Source of the DNA: Pseudoalteromonas citrea
GTDB lineage: Bacteria > Pseudomonadota > Gammaproteobacteria > Enterobacterales > Alteromonadaceae
Direction of reading: 5' to 3'
Assembly (NCBI RefSeq): GCF_000238375.3
Contig: NZ_AHBZ03000014.1
Span: forward strand, 248,001-312,000
DNA: 64,000 nt
Below, piece after piece: positions 1 to 8,156 of this stretch (positions are counted from its first letter, which is position 1; each line of letters starts with the position of its first letter). The notes under the pieces were generated by a model. That model searched no databases and was not told where the DNA came from. It saw only the letters and a program-made list of their open reading frames with translations. The translations under genes were made by a program, and so were the position numbers.

Positions 1-1
1 T

Positions 2-181
2 ATGGATTACAGTGCCATGTATGCAGTCTACCCACACCGAGATTTACCTGTTAGAACGCGATTATTCTTTGATGCTATTAGAGAGTATATTGGTAAAAGT
101 ATTCCTGTTTGGGAAAATAACATTCCCAACTTCTCAACTATGTATGGCTTTAAAGCACCTGCCGCTATGCCGCGCTTTTAA
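2..181 (+). CDS. LysR-type transcriptional regulator, C-terminal end (partial)
   Basis: The window opens inside a reading frame that ends in TAA at 179-181. The visible 59 residues contain AVYPHRDLPVRTRLFFDAI followed by a short tail. This pattern (tyrosine-proline, basic residue, then an amphipathic helix rich in R, F and D) is typical of the last strand and helix of the effector-binding domain of LysR-type regulators. The DNA-binding domain and most of the sensor domain lie to the left of the window, so neither the target nor the effector can be inferred. The tail after the helix (about 30 residues) is a little long for the family. Confidence 0.65.
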   Translation: MDYSAMYAVYPHRDLPVRTRLFFDAIREYIGKSIPVWENNIPNFSTMYGFKAPAAMPRF

Positions 182-399
182 CTGAAAAGTCTCAATAAGT
201 ATGAGTATATACAACGCCATCCATTTTGAGGGTCTTGCGCTTCATTCATGGTTTTCGCTTTTCGCCGTGACCGCGCGCGTCGCTCTGCAGCTGCATTTGC
301 GACAAGAGCATAGCGCGTTCTTTGACTGGGTGTCATCTGATTGATATTTGAATTGGATGCTTTATTGGTGCGCCGACTCGCCTTCACTGAACCACACAT
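178..399 (-). CDS. Small basic hypothetical protein (doubtful)
   Basis: This 73-codon frame is convergent with the LysR gene and overlaps its end by 4 bases. The product is very basic in the middle (an ERRARSRRKAK stretch) and I do not recognise it. In its favour, a GAGAG sequence lies a few bases before the ATG at 399 and a TATAAA lies just upstream. Against it, the composition is unremarkable and no homologous family comes to mind. It could be a real small protein or a chance frame. Confidence 0.25.
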   Translation of the reverse strand: MCGSVKASRRTNKASNSNINQMTPSQRTRYALVANAAAERRARSRRKAKTMNEAQDPQNGWRCIYSYLLRLFS

Positions 400-642
400 A
401 CATGTGCTCTCATTTTATACTCATATTGAATAAGACCTGAGGGTGTAACATTCCCTTTCATATTTGATCACAATTATACGAGTGACAGCAGTATTCACGG
501 TGCTTCACGTTAACTCTATTAAATCAAGGCGGGCTATGATGACATTGTAAGGCAAGGCTAGGTTTGCTGGATATGCGTAACGGCAGGGCACAATAACTGA
601 GTATCTTGCCTTGACCTAATAAATCACCCGCTCTCGCTCACT

Positions 643-2247
643 CTAATATTTTCGCAGTGCTGTTTTTACCATGCCAGAAGATTCGATCCAATTAATACAA
701 GCCACTAAGGGTAAAGCCTCACTGATCTTAAAGCCTTGAAAGTAATCACAGTTAAGTGAGTTTAAGTACTCAATAACACCATCACTGTCTACGCCTTCTG
801 CTACAACACTACACCCTAACCTTTTAGCTAAAAATACAGCAGTTTCAACAATAACTTGATCTTTTTCATTGCTAATACACTCATCAATAAATGACCGATC
901 TATTTTTATTTGAGAAATCGATAACTCTTTGAGCAAAGAAAATGACGAAAACCCCGTACCAAAATCATCGATACTAACCGAGAAGCCCATTTCTATCAGT
1001 GTTTCCACTAAGTCATGCGCTTGTGCCAAATCTGTCATCATCATGCTTTCAGTAAGTTCAAACATAACATGACGCGCATCAACCTGAGCATTGTTAACAT
1101 GGGATGCCAACAAATTGATTAAATCTTTACCCAAGAAGTCTTGGCTTGATAAATTTACGTGTACTATCAAGTCTGGATCTGCGTGCAGTAATCTGGGAAG
1201 ATCCTGAAACACTCGATTTATCACAAATAAACTGACTTGACGGATCATGTTGTTATTCTCAGCAATAGCAATAAAGCTTTCTGGCATGATCACTGACCCA
1301 TCTTTCTGCGGCCACCTCAATAACGCTTCTGCACCATGGATTTCTCCTGACTGTGCACACACAATTGGTTGATAATAAACCGTCAGCTCACCACCATTTA
1401 ACGCGGTTTTCAATCGGCTAATTAAATGAAATTCTTCGTCTGAATCTTGATGTAAATACTCATCAAAAATAACCAAACTTTGTTTGGTACGTTTGGCACT
1501 GTACATGGCAATATCGGCTTGCTTGAGAAGGTCAATGGCATCTTTTGGCTCCTCACAGTTATAAATACTCGTACCCGCACTGTAATGAATATCTACACTA
1601 AGTTCATCAACCACTAAAGGTGTATGGAGCTCACTCAGCAGTGCATTATTTTGTCCATAAATATCGCTTTCTCGGTTGCCGTTTATAACGATAATGAACT
1701 CATCTCCTCCCATTCGATACAAGCTGTTATGTGGTAAAAGCGCGCGCGAAAACCGTTCTGCCAAATGAATTAAAATCTTGTCACCAAACAAATGCCCAAT
1801 CGCATCATTCATCTGCTTAAAATTATTTAAATCAATCAACATAACTGAAAAGTCGGTATTTGAATTTTGCAATGCCGAGATTTTTGCCATGCATTGCTGG
1901 CGATTTTCGAGTTGAGTTAAAAAATCATGATGCGCATTAAAGCGCTCTTTTTCAACTATTTGTGCAAGCTCAACCAAGCTATCTTTACTCATGTTATTAA
2001 TAATAATAACAAATACAGCGCCAAAAAATAGAATGAGCGACACACCTAAATCAAGTATGTTCTCCACGTTTTTATCGAGTAGATAGATGGCAAAGGCGAC
2101 GTAACCAACTACAAAGAAAAGTATTAACACCAACAAGACACGCCAGCCCACACGTGGTGAGATTTGGCACACTTTAATCGCAGGTTTAAGTGATACACAT
2201 AGACCTAAGGCACCCAATAAAACAAGAACTAATGCGAGTACATTCAC
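643..2247 (-). CDS. Membrane GGDEF-EAL cyclic-di-GMP protein
   Basis: A 534-residue inner-membrane signalling protein that can both make and break cyclic di-GMP, judging from intact motifs. Three hydrophobic segments (about residues 3-20, 37-57 and 66-85) are followed by a GGDEF domain with DFLTQLENR and the catalytic GGDEF at 180-184. An EAL domain comes next, with EAL at 307-309, an asparagine in VNLSS, FELTES, DDFGTGFSS, KIDRSF and VAEGV. All metal and catalytic residues of a working phosphodiesterase appear present, so this is not an obviously degenerate hybrid. No periplasmic sensor domain is visible; the membrane part is short, so the input signal is unknown. The start is GTG at 2247 with an AGG a few bases upstream; no in-frame ATG precedes the membrane part. 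It stands alone, with no operon partner. Confidence 0.9.
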   Translation of the reverse strand: MNVLALVLVLLGALGLCVSLKPAIKVCQISPRVGWRVLLVLILFFVVGYVAFAIYLLDKNVENILDLGVSLILFFGAVFVIIINNMSKDSLVELAQIVEKERFNAHHDFLTQLENRQQCMAKISALQNSNTDFSVMLIDLNNFKQMNDAIGHLFGDKILIHLAERFSRALLPHNSLYRMGGDEFIIVINGNRESDIYGQNNALLSELHTPLVVDELSVDIHYSAGTSIYNCEEPKDAIDLLKQADIAMYSAKRTKQSLVIFDEYLHQDSDEEFHLISRLKTALNGGELTVYYQPIVCAQSGEIHGAEALLRWPQKDGSVIMPESFIAIAENNNMIRQVSLFVINRVFQDLPRLLHADPDLIVHVNLSSQDFLGKDLINLLASHVNNAQVDARHVMFELTESMMMTDLAQAHDLVETLIEMGFSVSIDDFGTGFSSFSLLKELSISQIKIDRSFIDECISNEKDQVIVETAVFLAKRLGCSVVAEGVDSDGVIEYLNSLNCDYFQGFKISEALPLVACINWIESSGMVKTALRKY

Positions 2248-2381
2248 AAACCATACCTATGCTTTCAATATGCATTGAGTATAGTTTAAATTTATAAAAC
2301 TGCTGCTTACGCGCTCAACTCAAAAGGCCTTTACAAGATTACCTCATTCAGGCCTTGCTAACTTATTTGAGCTATTTCACA

Positions 2382-2621
2382 TTAGCTGTTGCAAAGAATA
2401 TGGTAGAGCTGATCTTTTAATTGTAATCGTTGCTTTTTAAGTGATTCCAAATAAGCATCTGAGGTATTTTCGATGCCATCTTCAATCCGGATCACCGCAT
2501 GATCAATGTCATGATAATCATCAAACAAGCGTGCAAAATGGCGGTCATTCATTTTTAACGTGTGAATTTTATCTTTAAATTCAGGTAATTCTTTAGCGAG
2601 ACTATGACGTTCTATATTCAT
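2382..2621 (-). CDS. YdcH/DUF465 family small protein
   Basis: A 79-residue, charged, helical protein with the pattern of the YdcH (DUF465) family: a conserved RHSLxxELPEFKDKIHxLKxNDxHFxRLxDxYHxID start, then a second helix ending in KKQRLQLKDQLYxIL. The family is small, cytoplasmic and predicted to form a helical hairpin; its function is unknown. An AGGAC lies 6 bases before the ATG. It is a single gene between the GGDEF-EAL gene and the lacI-type gene. Confidence 0.85.
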   Translation of the reverse strand: MNIERHSLAKELPEFKDKIHTLKMNDRHFARLFDDYHDIDHAVIRIEDGIENTSDAYLESLKKQRLQLKDQLYHILCNS

Positions 2622-2786
2622 GCTGATGTCCTATTCTTTCATTATAAGAATGCCAGTTTAGTTAACTGGCCACTCACTTCATCGTACGTAAAATGAGAGC
2701 AGACAGGTTGATCTAGAACATAGTAAAGGCCCAAAAAGTGATCCTTGAGCCATTAATAGAATGTGTGAAATACGCGATAATAAGCG

Positions 2787-3797
2787 CTAAGGTTTAGAGG
2801 TTGATTCTCTGGTGATGAGCTTAGCTTCTAAAGTGGTTTGCCGAGCTTGCACCTGTGCGCCACCAATTTGTTCTATCAGTAACTCCACCGCTTGGCGTGT
2901 CATTTCTTCCACAGGCTGAGCAATAGTCGTTAACCCGGGCCAAATATGACGTGCGATTGGCGCATTATCAAAGCCCGCGATTGAAATATCTTCTGGTACT
3001 TTTAATTGCCGTTGTGTCGCCAATTTTAACACCGCCGCTGCCATGTAATCATTTGAAGCAAACACTGCACTTGGTCGCGGATTTATATCCAAAATGGCTT
3101 TGGCACTATCAGCACCTGAGTGGTAACTAAAGTTACCTTCAGCAACTAATGTATCGTCAAAAGTTAGGTTATGTGCACTCAACGCGCGTTGATACCCTGA
3201 AAAACGCTGCTCCGTGGCACTATGGTCAGGGTGACCTTTAATAAAGGCAATATGGCTGTGGCCTAATTCAATTAAGTGCTCGGTGATCTCAAATGCGCCC
3301 TGCTCATCGTTACTTCTTACTGAAATCGACTCATCATCTTCAATTGCTGAGGCCACTCGTGCATAATTAACGTTCTTTTTCTTCAAAAACTCAATCAATT
3401 CAACGGAATCTGAAAACGGGGGCGTTAACACTAAGCCATCGAGTCGAGAGGTCATTAATAAGTTTTCTATATTCCCGATTAATGCGTCGCCCCGTAACTC
3501 ACATGGGTGGATCAAAAGATTATAATTGTGTTTATGACACGCTTCTAGCGCACCACTTTGAACCCGAGTGATATAACTCTTACTCGGGTTGTCATATAAA
3601 CACCCTATAATAAAGCTACGATTTCGAGCTAACCCTCTTGCGATTGGGTTTGGCGTATAGTCGAGCTCTTTAAAGACTTTAAGTACTTTTTCACGTGTTG
3701 CCGGACTCACATTGGGTTCGTTATTGAGTACACGAGAAACGGTTTTTTTAGAAACCCCTGCATACGTGGCAACACTGTTAATCGTCACTTTTTTCAT
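2787..3797 (-). CDS. LacI-family transcriptional regulator downstream of glucokinase
   Basis: A 336-residue LacI/GalR repressor. Residues 4-24 (TINSVATYAGVSKKTVSRVLN) form the helix-turn-helix and the following hinge has the PNPIARGLA signature. The rest is a periplasmic-binding-protein-like sugar domain (GHSHIAFIKG, ASNDYMAAAVL, ISIAGFDNAPIARHIWPGLTTI) ending in LITREST. It lies 12 bases after glucokinase and is probably co-transcribed with it. In Alteromonadales such repressors control maltodextrin genes, and a starch locus lies 6-18 kb away, so it is a good candidate for the protein that binds the TGCATACGTATKCA sites there. The other LacI protein in the window (5109-6140) is the alternative. 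Start ATG with AGGACT upstream. Confidence 0.9.
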   Translation of the reverse strand: MKKVTINSVATYAGVSKKTVSRVLNNEPNVSPATREKVLKVFKELDYTPNPIARGLARNRSFIIGCLYDNPSKSYITRVQSGALEACHKHNYNLLIHPCELRGDALIGNIENLLMTSRLDGLVLTPPFSDSVELIEFLKKKNVNYARVASAIEDDESISVRSNDEQGAFEITEHLIELGHSHIAFIKGHPDHSATEQRFSGYQRALSAHNLTFDDTLVAEGNFSYHSGADSAKAILDINPRPSAVFASNDYMAAAVLKLATQRQLKVPEDISIAGFDNAPIARHIWPGLTTIAQPVEEMTRQAVELLIEQIGGAQVQARQTTLEAKLITRESTSKP

Positions 3798-3809
3798 TCG
3801 GTCTAAGTC

Positions 3810-4811
3810 CTAGCCCTGATAACGCTCATGAATGCAGGCCGCTGCACCAATCAGAGGTATATTGTCTTGTACTACTAATGTCACTGGGATTTGGCCAGCA
3901 TATTGCGACATCAGTCCTTTTTCAGTAAATCTTTCAACAAAGCGACTTGATAGTAATCTATCTGACATGCGCGGTAAAATCCCCCCGCCAATGAATACCC
4001 CGCCCAATGCGCCAAAAGTAAGCGCTAAATCGCCTGAAACGCTACCAATCCAATCACAAAAATGATTAAGCGTTGCATCACAAATATCACATTCTTCTGC
4101 CATCTCACTGACTTGTGCTGCGGTCAGGTTTTGTGGTGTCACCCCTCTCACTTTTGCCATTGTGCGATAAAGCCGTGCTAAGCCTCGGCCTGAAAAAACA
4201 TCTTCAATAGACACATGCTTTAGCTCTGTACGCATTTCATCAATAAGTGCTTGATCTAAATCAGTCACTGAAGCCAACGAAATATGACCCGCTTCACAAC
4301 TCATCACTGCACATCCGTCGGCATCTCTTACCAAACAGGCGGCACCAAAACCTGTGCCTGGGCCCATTACTGCAATATTCGCCGTTTGCTCTGCCTGCCC
4401 TGACTTAATGATAATATTCTGCTCAGGATCTAAATAAGGCGCAGCATATGCAAACGCAGCAAAATCATTAATAACCGATAATTCATCAAAGCGCATTGAG
4501 TCTTTCAAATCTTGAGAGTTAAAGTGCCACCCTAAATTTGTCAGATACACTTGATTTGCTTTAATTGGCCCAGCCACCGCTAAACAGGCACGTTTCGGTG
4601 TATCTATCGTCAGCTGTTCTAAATAACAGTGCAAAGCAGCTTCAAATGATTGAAATTGGGCGCTAGGAAAAGTCGCTTGATAAGATATGCTAAATTGGTT
4701 GGTATTTACGTCATAGTCCGTGATCACGGCAAAACGTGCATTTGTTCCCCCGATATCGGCAACGATGATGGGATCAAAATGAGTAAGTTGAAAGCTTGTT
4801 GTCTGGCTCAT
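3810..4811 (-). CDS. glk: Glucokinase
   Basis: Phosphorylates cytoplasmic glucose with ATP, giving glucose 6-phosphate, the step after maltodextrin or glucoside hydrolysis. I start it at the internal ATG at 4811 (333 residues). The open frame continues 29 residues upstream, but those are polar and unlike the family, and E. coli Glk is 321 residues long. Motifs: ADIGGTNARFA (phosphate-binding), AVAGPI, INDFAAFAYA with the catalytic aspartate, MGPGTGFGAA, CEAGH for the sugar, and GGVFIGGGILPRM near the C-terminus. This is the proteobacterial Glk family rather than ROK. A lacI-family gene follows after 12 bases, and a second lacI-family gene diverges upstream with a palindromic operator between them. 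Confidence 0.93.
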   Translation of the reverse strand: MSQTTSFQLTHFDPIIVADIGGTNARFAVITDYDVNTNQFSISYQATFPSAQFQSFEAALHCYLEQLTIDTPKRACLAVAGPIKANQVYLTNLGWHFNSQDLKDSMRFDELSVINDFAAFAYAAPYLDPEQNIIIKSGQAEQTANIAVMGPGTGFGAACLVRDADGCAVMSCEAGHISLASVTDLDQALIDEMRTELKHVSIEDVFSGRGLARLYRTMAKVRGVTPQNLTAAQVSEMAEECDICDATLNHFCDWIGSVSGDLALTFGALGGVFIGGGILPRMSDRLLSSRFVERFTEKGLMSQYAGQIPVTLVVQDNIPLIGAAACIHERYQG

Positions 4812-4962
4812 GTTGTTTTCTCTTTTGTCATTGCGCTTTAGCGCTTTGTTATTATGTCCAGAGCTATCACTCTCTAAACACTTTATTCCATTCGTCATTC
4901 AGTTAATTTTGCACGTTAACTGTCGTAAAAAAATGCTGCCCACACTCATGTGGACAGCGAAT

Positions 4963-4990
4963 ACGTTTTGACAACAAAATGATAAAACGT
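4963..4990. promoter_or_regulatory. Inverted repeat ACGTTTT/AAAACGT in the glk-lacI promoter region
   Basis: ACGTTTT at 4963-4969 is mirrored by AAAACGT at 4984-4990. TTGACA-like hexamers overlap it at 4968-4973 and 4990-4995, so it may be a second protein-binding site or part of the divergent promoters. The arrangement is visible; the role is inferred. Confidence 0.35.
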
Positions 4991-4998
4991 TGACATTA

Positions 4999-5012
4999 TG
5001 ACACCGGTGTCA
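4999..5012. promoter_or_regulatory. Perfect 14-bp palindrome, probable LacI-type operator
   Basis: TGACACCGGTGTCA reads identically on both strands and has the central CG step typical of LacI-family operators. It lies between the divergent glk-lacI unit and the second lacI gene, about 100 bases before the latter's start, so autoregulation of the pair is the simplest reading. It differs from the TGCATACGTATKCA sites of the starch locus, which implies two regulators with distinct targets. Confidence 0.65.
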
Positions 5013-5108
5013 CAGATCATCAATAAAAATTTAGTAGAATAACGAAATTGGTTGAAATATTTATGTAATCCCCGACAATGTCTGAGTTACGTTGATTTGA
5101 GACCTAGA

Positions 5109-6140
5109 ATGAAAAACAAAGCCAAAGCTACTTCTTTTGATATTGCACATTATGCAGGTGTATCACAATCAACCGTTTCGCGGGCCTTAAGAAACAGCCC
5201 ATTAGTTAATGACGAAACAAAACGTCGCGTACATGAAATCGCAGAGCAGCTCAATTATAAAGTAGACAAAAATGCCAGTAATCTGCGCACCCAACAAAGT
5301 AGCACCTTGGCATTATTACTGTTTGAAGACCCAACCACAGACGAATCACAAATAAACCCCTTCTTTTTAAGTATGCTCGGGAGCATTACCCGCGCCTGTG
5401 CAAAAGAAGGTTATGATTTATTAATTTCTTTTCAATCTAGTAGCTCAGACTGGCGTGCAGATTACGAAGACAGCCATCGAGCCGATGGCATCATTTTATT
5501 AGGCTATGGTGACTATTTAGATTACCAAGCGCGATTACAAGAATTGCTCGACCAAGACACTAAATTTGTGTGCTGGGGTGCCACAGTAGATAATCACCCC
5601 GATCTCACCGTTAGCTGCGATAATTACGGTGGCGGACAACTCGCCGCACAGCACCTTTTTGCCTTAAACCGCACAGACTGCGCATTTATAGGCGACGCAT
5701 CCAATCATAGCCCTGAATTTTTTGCCCGTTATAAAGGATTTAAAGACGCTTTTGAAGCGCAAGGTGTGACCCTTAATGACAGAAAAATAGCCAATGCAAT
5801 TTCAACTGAAGACTCTGGGTATCACGCCACAAAATCTCTCATTGCCAATAACATCTCGTTTGACGCATTATTTGCAGCCAGTGATTTAATTGCCATTGGG
5901 GCAATTCGTGCATTACTAGAAGCGGGTATTAACGTGCCGGAAAATGTTCATGTTGTCGGCTTTGACGATATTCCTGCCGCCAGTTATGTGTCACCCACAC
6001 TCACCACAGTGCAACAAAACACCACGTTAGCTGGGCAAATGTTAGTTAAAAACCTACTCTCTTTAATCAAAAATGAGCCTGTAGAATCTACCTTGCTCCC
6101 CCCGTCATTGATTGTCAGAGGGTCCACTGCACTTAAATAG
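5109..6140 (+). CDS. LacI-family transcriptional regulator (divergent from glk)
   Basis: A 343-residue LacI/GalR repressor if started at the ATG at 5109. An upstream in-frame start at 5052 would add 19 residues unlike the family, so I prefer 5109, where GAGA lies nearby. The helix-turn-helix is FDIAHYAGVSQSTVSRALRN; the sugar-binding domain has ADGIILLGYG, ALFAASDLIAIGAIRAL and VHVVGFDDIPAASYVSPTLTTV, ending in LIVRGS. This is the group whose ligand domain resembles galactose/glucose-responsive repressors. It shares its promoter region with glk and probably binds the palindrome at 4999-5012. Targets beyond that cannot be read from the window. An IS3 fragment abuts its 3' end. Confidence 0.9.
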   Translation: MKNKAKATSFDIAHYAGVSQSTVSRALRNSPLVNDETKRRVHEIAEQLNYKVDKNASNLRTQQSSTLALLLFEDPTTDESQINPFFLSMLGSITRACAKEGYDLLISFQSSSSDWRADYEDSHRADGIILLGYGDYLDYQARLQELLDQDTKFVCWGATVDNHPDLTVSCDNYGGGQLAAQHLFALNRTDCAFIGDASNHSPEFFARYKGFKDAFEAQGVTLNDRKIANAISTEDSGYHATKSLIANNISFDALFAASDLIAIGAIRALLEAGINVPENVHVVGFDDIPAASYVSPTLTTVQQNTTLAGQMLVKNLLSLIKNEPVESTLLPPSLIVRGSTALK

Positions 6141-6151
6141 ACTCCAGATTG

Positions 6152-6307
6152 CTAAGCTTCAAACTTAGCTGTCCAGATATAAAGTAATTTATCCGTGATT
6201 CCTAAAGGCGCTGCTGTTTTTGGGACGCTGTAACCTTGCTCAGCTACCAATGCCATAGCTTCTTGCTTACATTCTGATGTGTAACTTCTGTTTATTCTTT
6301 TTGTCAT
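6152..6307 (-). pseudogene. IS3-family OrfA transposase remnant
   Basis: Reading the minus strand from ATG 6307 gives 51 residues with KRINRSYTSECKQEAMALV, then EQGYSVPKTAAPLGITDKLLYIW and AKFEA, then a stop. This is the N-terminal helix-turn-helix region of IS3-group OrfA proteins (usual form: KRRxYSxEFKxEAVxLVxEQGYSVxEAAxxLGIxxxLLxxW). OrfA is normally about 90-100 residues and is followed by OrfB; here the leucine-zipper half and all of OrfB are missing. It is a relic, inserted or left immediately after the lacI-family gene. Confidence 0.8.
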
Positions 6308-7108
6308 TTAACACCTCAATAACTGGATTATATTCCATTATTAAAGTGCCCGATTTAATTAAAGCAGTTCGGTCGCTAGCTGCTTTATAAAAACAAGCAG
6401 GTTAACAAATAAAGTTTCCTCTTAATAAGAGGTTATGGTGTCGATAGGGGTAAAATTTTAATGAATATCATATGACCTCATTTATTAAAATTTTCATATT
6501 TAAAAATCCAACAATAAAATTTTTAGGGGAAAATCTTTCGATTTTATTATTAACTTCATGTCCATATGTAAAAAGATAGTCACCTTCGCTGCTAGACGGT
6601 AAAAAGGTATTACTAGAAAAGCTCTTACCACCACTTAGCATGCAATAACTGGAGTTCTCCTTTTACTTTTTAAAAATAGAAAACAGGCTAAGCATCCTCT
6701 AAATAAGACCATTAAATCGCACGTATAGCTCGATGAAAATAACGATAATATGTATTTGAAATTCGTGTCAGCTATTACCCTATAAAATTTGTAAAATGGG
6801 ATTAAAGTCAGGCCTTGTTGATCTGATCGCGTCAAGCTAAAGGGCTGCAATCATTAAGGAAGCAACGCCGCTTGTTAATGATATTCTAAGGTAAAGCGCA
6901 CAAACCCGCTAATAAAAAAATTTAAATAAATAACGAGCAAACCGAGCAAAAACCAGCCAAAGGATAACAAGATGAAAATAAAGCGTTACCAAAAAGCATC
7001 TCCTTTCGACTGGTAAAAATAATAATTTTACAAACAGGTACAAATGTTATAGATTTCACCACCACTTCAATAAGCTTGATATAAATAATCATTTAACAAG
7101 GATGATAT
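6308..7108. other. AT-rich intergenic stretch with IS-end-like sequence
   Basis: No credible gene is visible in these 800 bases. Two items stand out. An 11-base inverted repeat (AAAATTTTAAT at 6452-6462, ATTAAAATTTT at 6484-6494) could form a hairpin. GGCCTTGTTGATC at 6811-6823 is identical, in the same orientation, to the left edge of the IS5-type remnant at 8157, suggesting a solo IS end. The start of the deacetylase gene at 7109 has a good AAGGA site ten bases upstream. Confidence 0.5.
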
Positions 7109-7987
7109 ATGCGATTAAAAATATTTTTTATGGTTTCTTTTTTTATGCTTTCCGGCTGTTCAGACGACACTAAAGAAGTCGAAGTTATTAAAGAAGTCGA
7201 AGTTATTAAAGAAGTCGAAGTTATTAAAGAAGTCGAAGTTATTAAAGAAGTCGAAGTTATTAAAGAAGTCGAAGTTATTAAAGAAGTCGAAGTTATTAAA
7301 GAAGTCGAAGTTATTAAAACCATATCAGTTGCTAAAGAAGGGAGTGTGGTTCTAACATTCGATGATGGCCACTGCCTAGATTCCTGGGTGAACAATGCCG
7401 CTTTATTTGAGCAGTATGAAGCACCCGCAACATTTTATATTAGTAACTACCATAGTAGTATGAATGAAAAACTACTCGACCTTCAAAAAAGAGGGTTTGA
7501 AATAGCGCATCATACTACCTATCATGGTAACGCTGTAGAGTGGTATGAAAAGCATGGCACTGAGACATGGATGAAAGGAGAAATACGAGACTCATTAGGC
7601 CATATGAGAACTGCAGGGCTAGAGGTCACTTCATTTGCGTTCCCATTTGGTTCATATAACTACGAGTTAAGCGAAGCATTACGTAGCGAATTTACAACAA
7701 TTCGCGCATATTTGACACCAAAAACAGAAGACTTAAGACTGGCGAGCCTCAATGACGGATATTTTTATAATGGCATTGGTATAGATAGTTCATATTTCGA
7801 GCCAGAAGAACGCGTTTACAAAGCAATGAAAAGAGCTAAAAATACAGGAAGGGACTTAGTATTGGTAGGTCACTGTATCGTTGACGAACTTACAGATCGC
7901 TGGCAAACAACAACCGGTAGCCTTATTAAAATATTCGAATACGCGAATGAAATTGATATCAAATTTAAAACAATGAATCAACTTTAA
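7109..7987 (+). CDS. Lipoprotein polysaccharide deacetylase with hexapeptide-repeat linker
   Basis: A 292-residue secreted lipoprotein. The signal peptide ends at a lipobox (MLSGC, lipidated Cys17). Residues 23-70 are eight perfect copies of EVEVIK, a charged/hydrophobic stalk. The rest is a NodB-type carbohydrate esterase 4 domain: TFDDG (metal aspartates, about 84-87), HHTTYH (His135 and His139), AFPFGSYN, and a late histidine in VLVGHC. The usual activity is removal of acetyl groups from polysaccharide or peptidoglycan sugars; the substrate here is unknown. The gene is flanked on both sides by insertion-sequence debris and has AT-rich codons, so recent acquisition is plausible. The repeat DNA is identical in every copy and can change length without a frameshift. 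Confidence 0.88.
   Translation: MRLKIFFMVSFFMLSGCSDDTKEVEVIKEVEVIKEVEVIKEVEVIKEVEVIKEVEVIKEVEVIKEVEVIKTISVAKEGSVVLTFDDGHCLDSWVNNAALFEQYEAPATFYISNYHSSMNEKLLDLQKRGFEIAHHTTYHGNAVEWYEKHGTETWMKGEIRDSLGHMRTAGLEVTSFAFPFGSYNYELSEALRSEFTTIRAYLTPKTEDLRLASLNDGYFYNGIGIDSSYFEPEERVYKAMKRAKNTGRDLVLVGHCIVDELTDRWQTTTGSLIKIFEYANEIDIKFKTMNQL
7175..7318 (+). repeat. Perfect 8 x 18-bp tandem repeat (coding)
   Basis: Eight head-to-tail copies of GAAGTCGAAGTTATTAAA with no mismatch, encoding EVEVIK. The unit is a multiple of three, so slippage would lengthen or shorten the stalk of the lipoprotein in frame. Confidence 0.97.
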
Positions 7988-8000
7988 TATACTCGCACAA

Positions 8001-8035
8001 AAATTAGCTACTAATTTTACTCTAGTAGCTAATTT
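8001..8035 (+). terminator. Hairpin after the deacetylase gene
   Basis: AAATTAGCTACT (8001-8012) pairs perfectly with AGTAGCTAATTT (8024-8035), 13 bases after the stop codon. The right arm ends in TTT only, so termination strength is uncertain. Confidence 0.6.
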
Positions 8036-8156
8036 AAATACAACCAAATCAATCTAGCTCTATTTAGGTTGAACCTTACCGAATATAATTAAGTAATAGT
8101 CAAAAATGAATGTTCAGCACCGAAAAAGCCACGCCACTTATTAAAAGCCTTTTTTA

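Noticed and set aside
6635-6850. 71-codon minus-strand frame
   Set aside because: The sequence has no ribosome site, reads like chance translation of AT-rich DNA, and runs into the IS-end-like sequence.
7175-7318. Possible CRISPR array
   Set aside because: The eight units are contiguous with no spacers and are translated in frame, so they are a coding tandem repeat.
7093-7395. Minus-strand open frame with repeated LITSTS opposite the deacetylase gene
   Set aside because: It is only the complement of the 18-bp repeat, which has no stop on that strand. The plus-strand frame has a lipobox, a good ribosome site and a catalytic domain.
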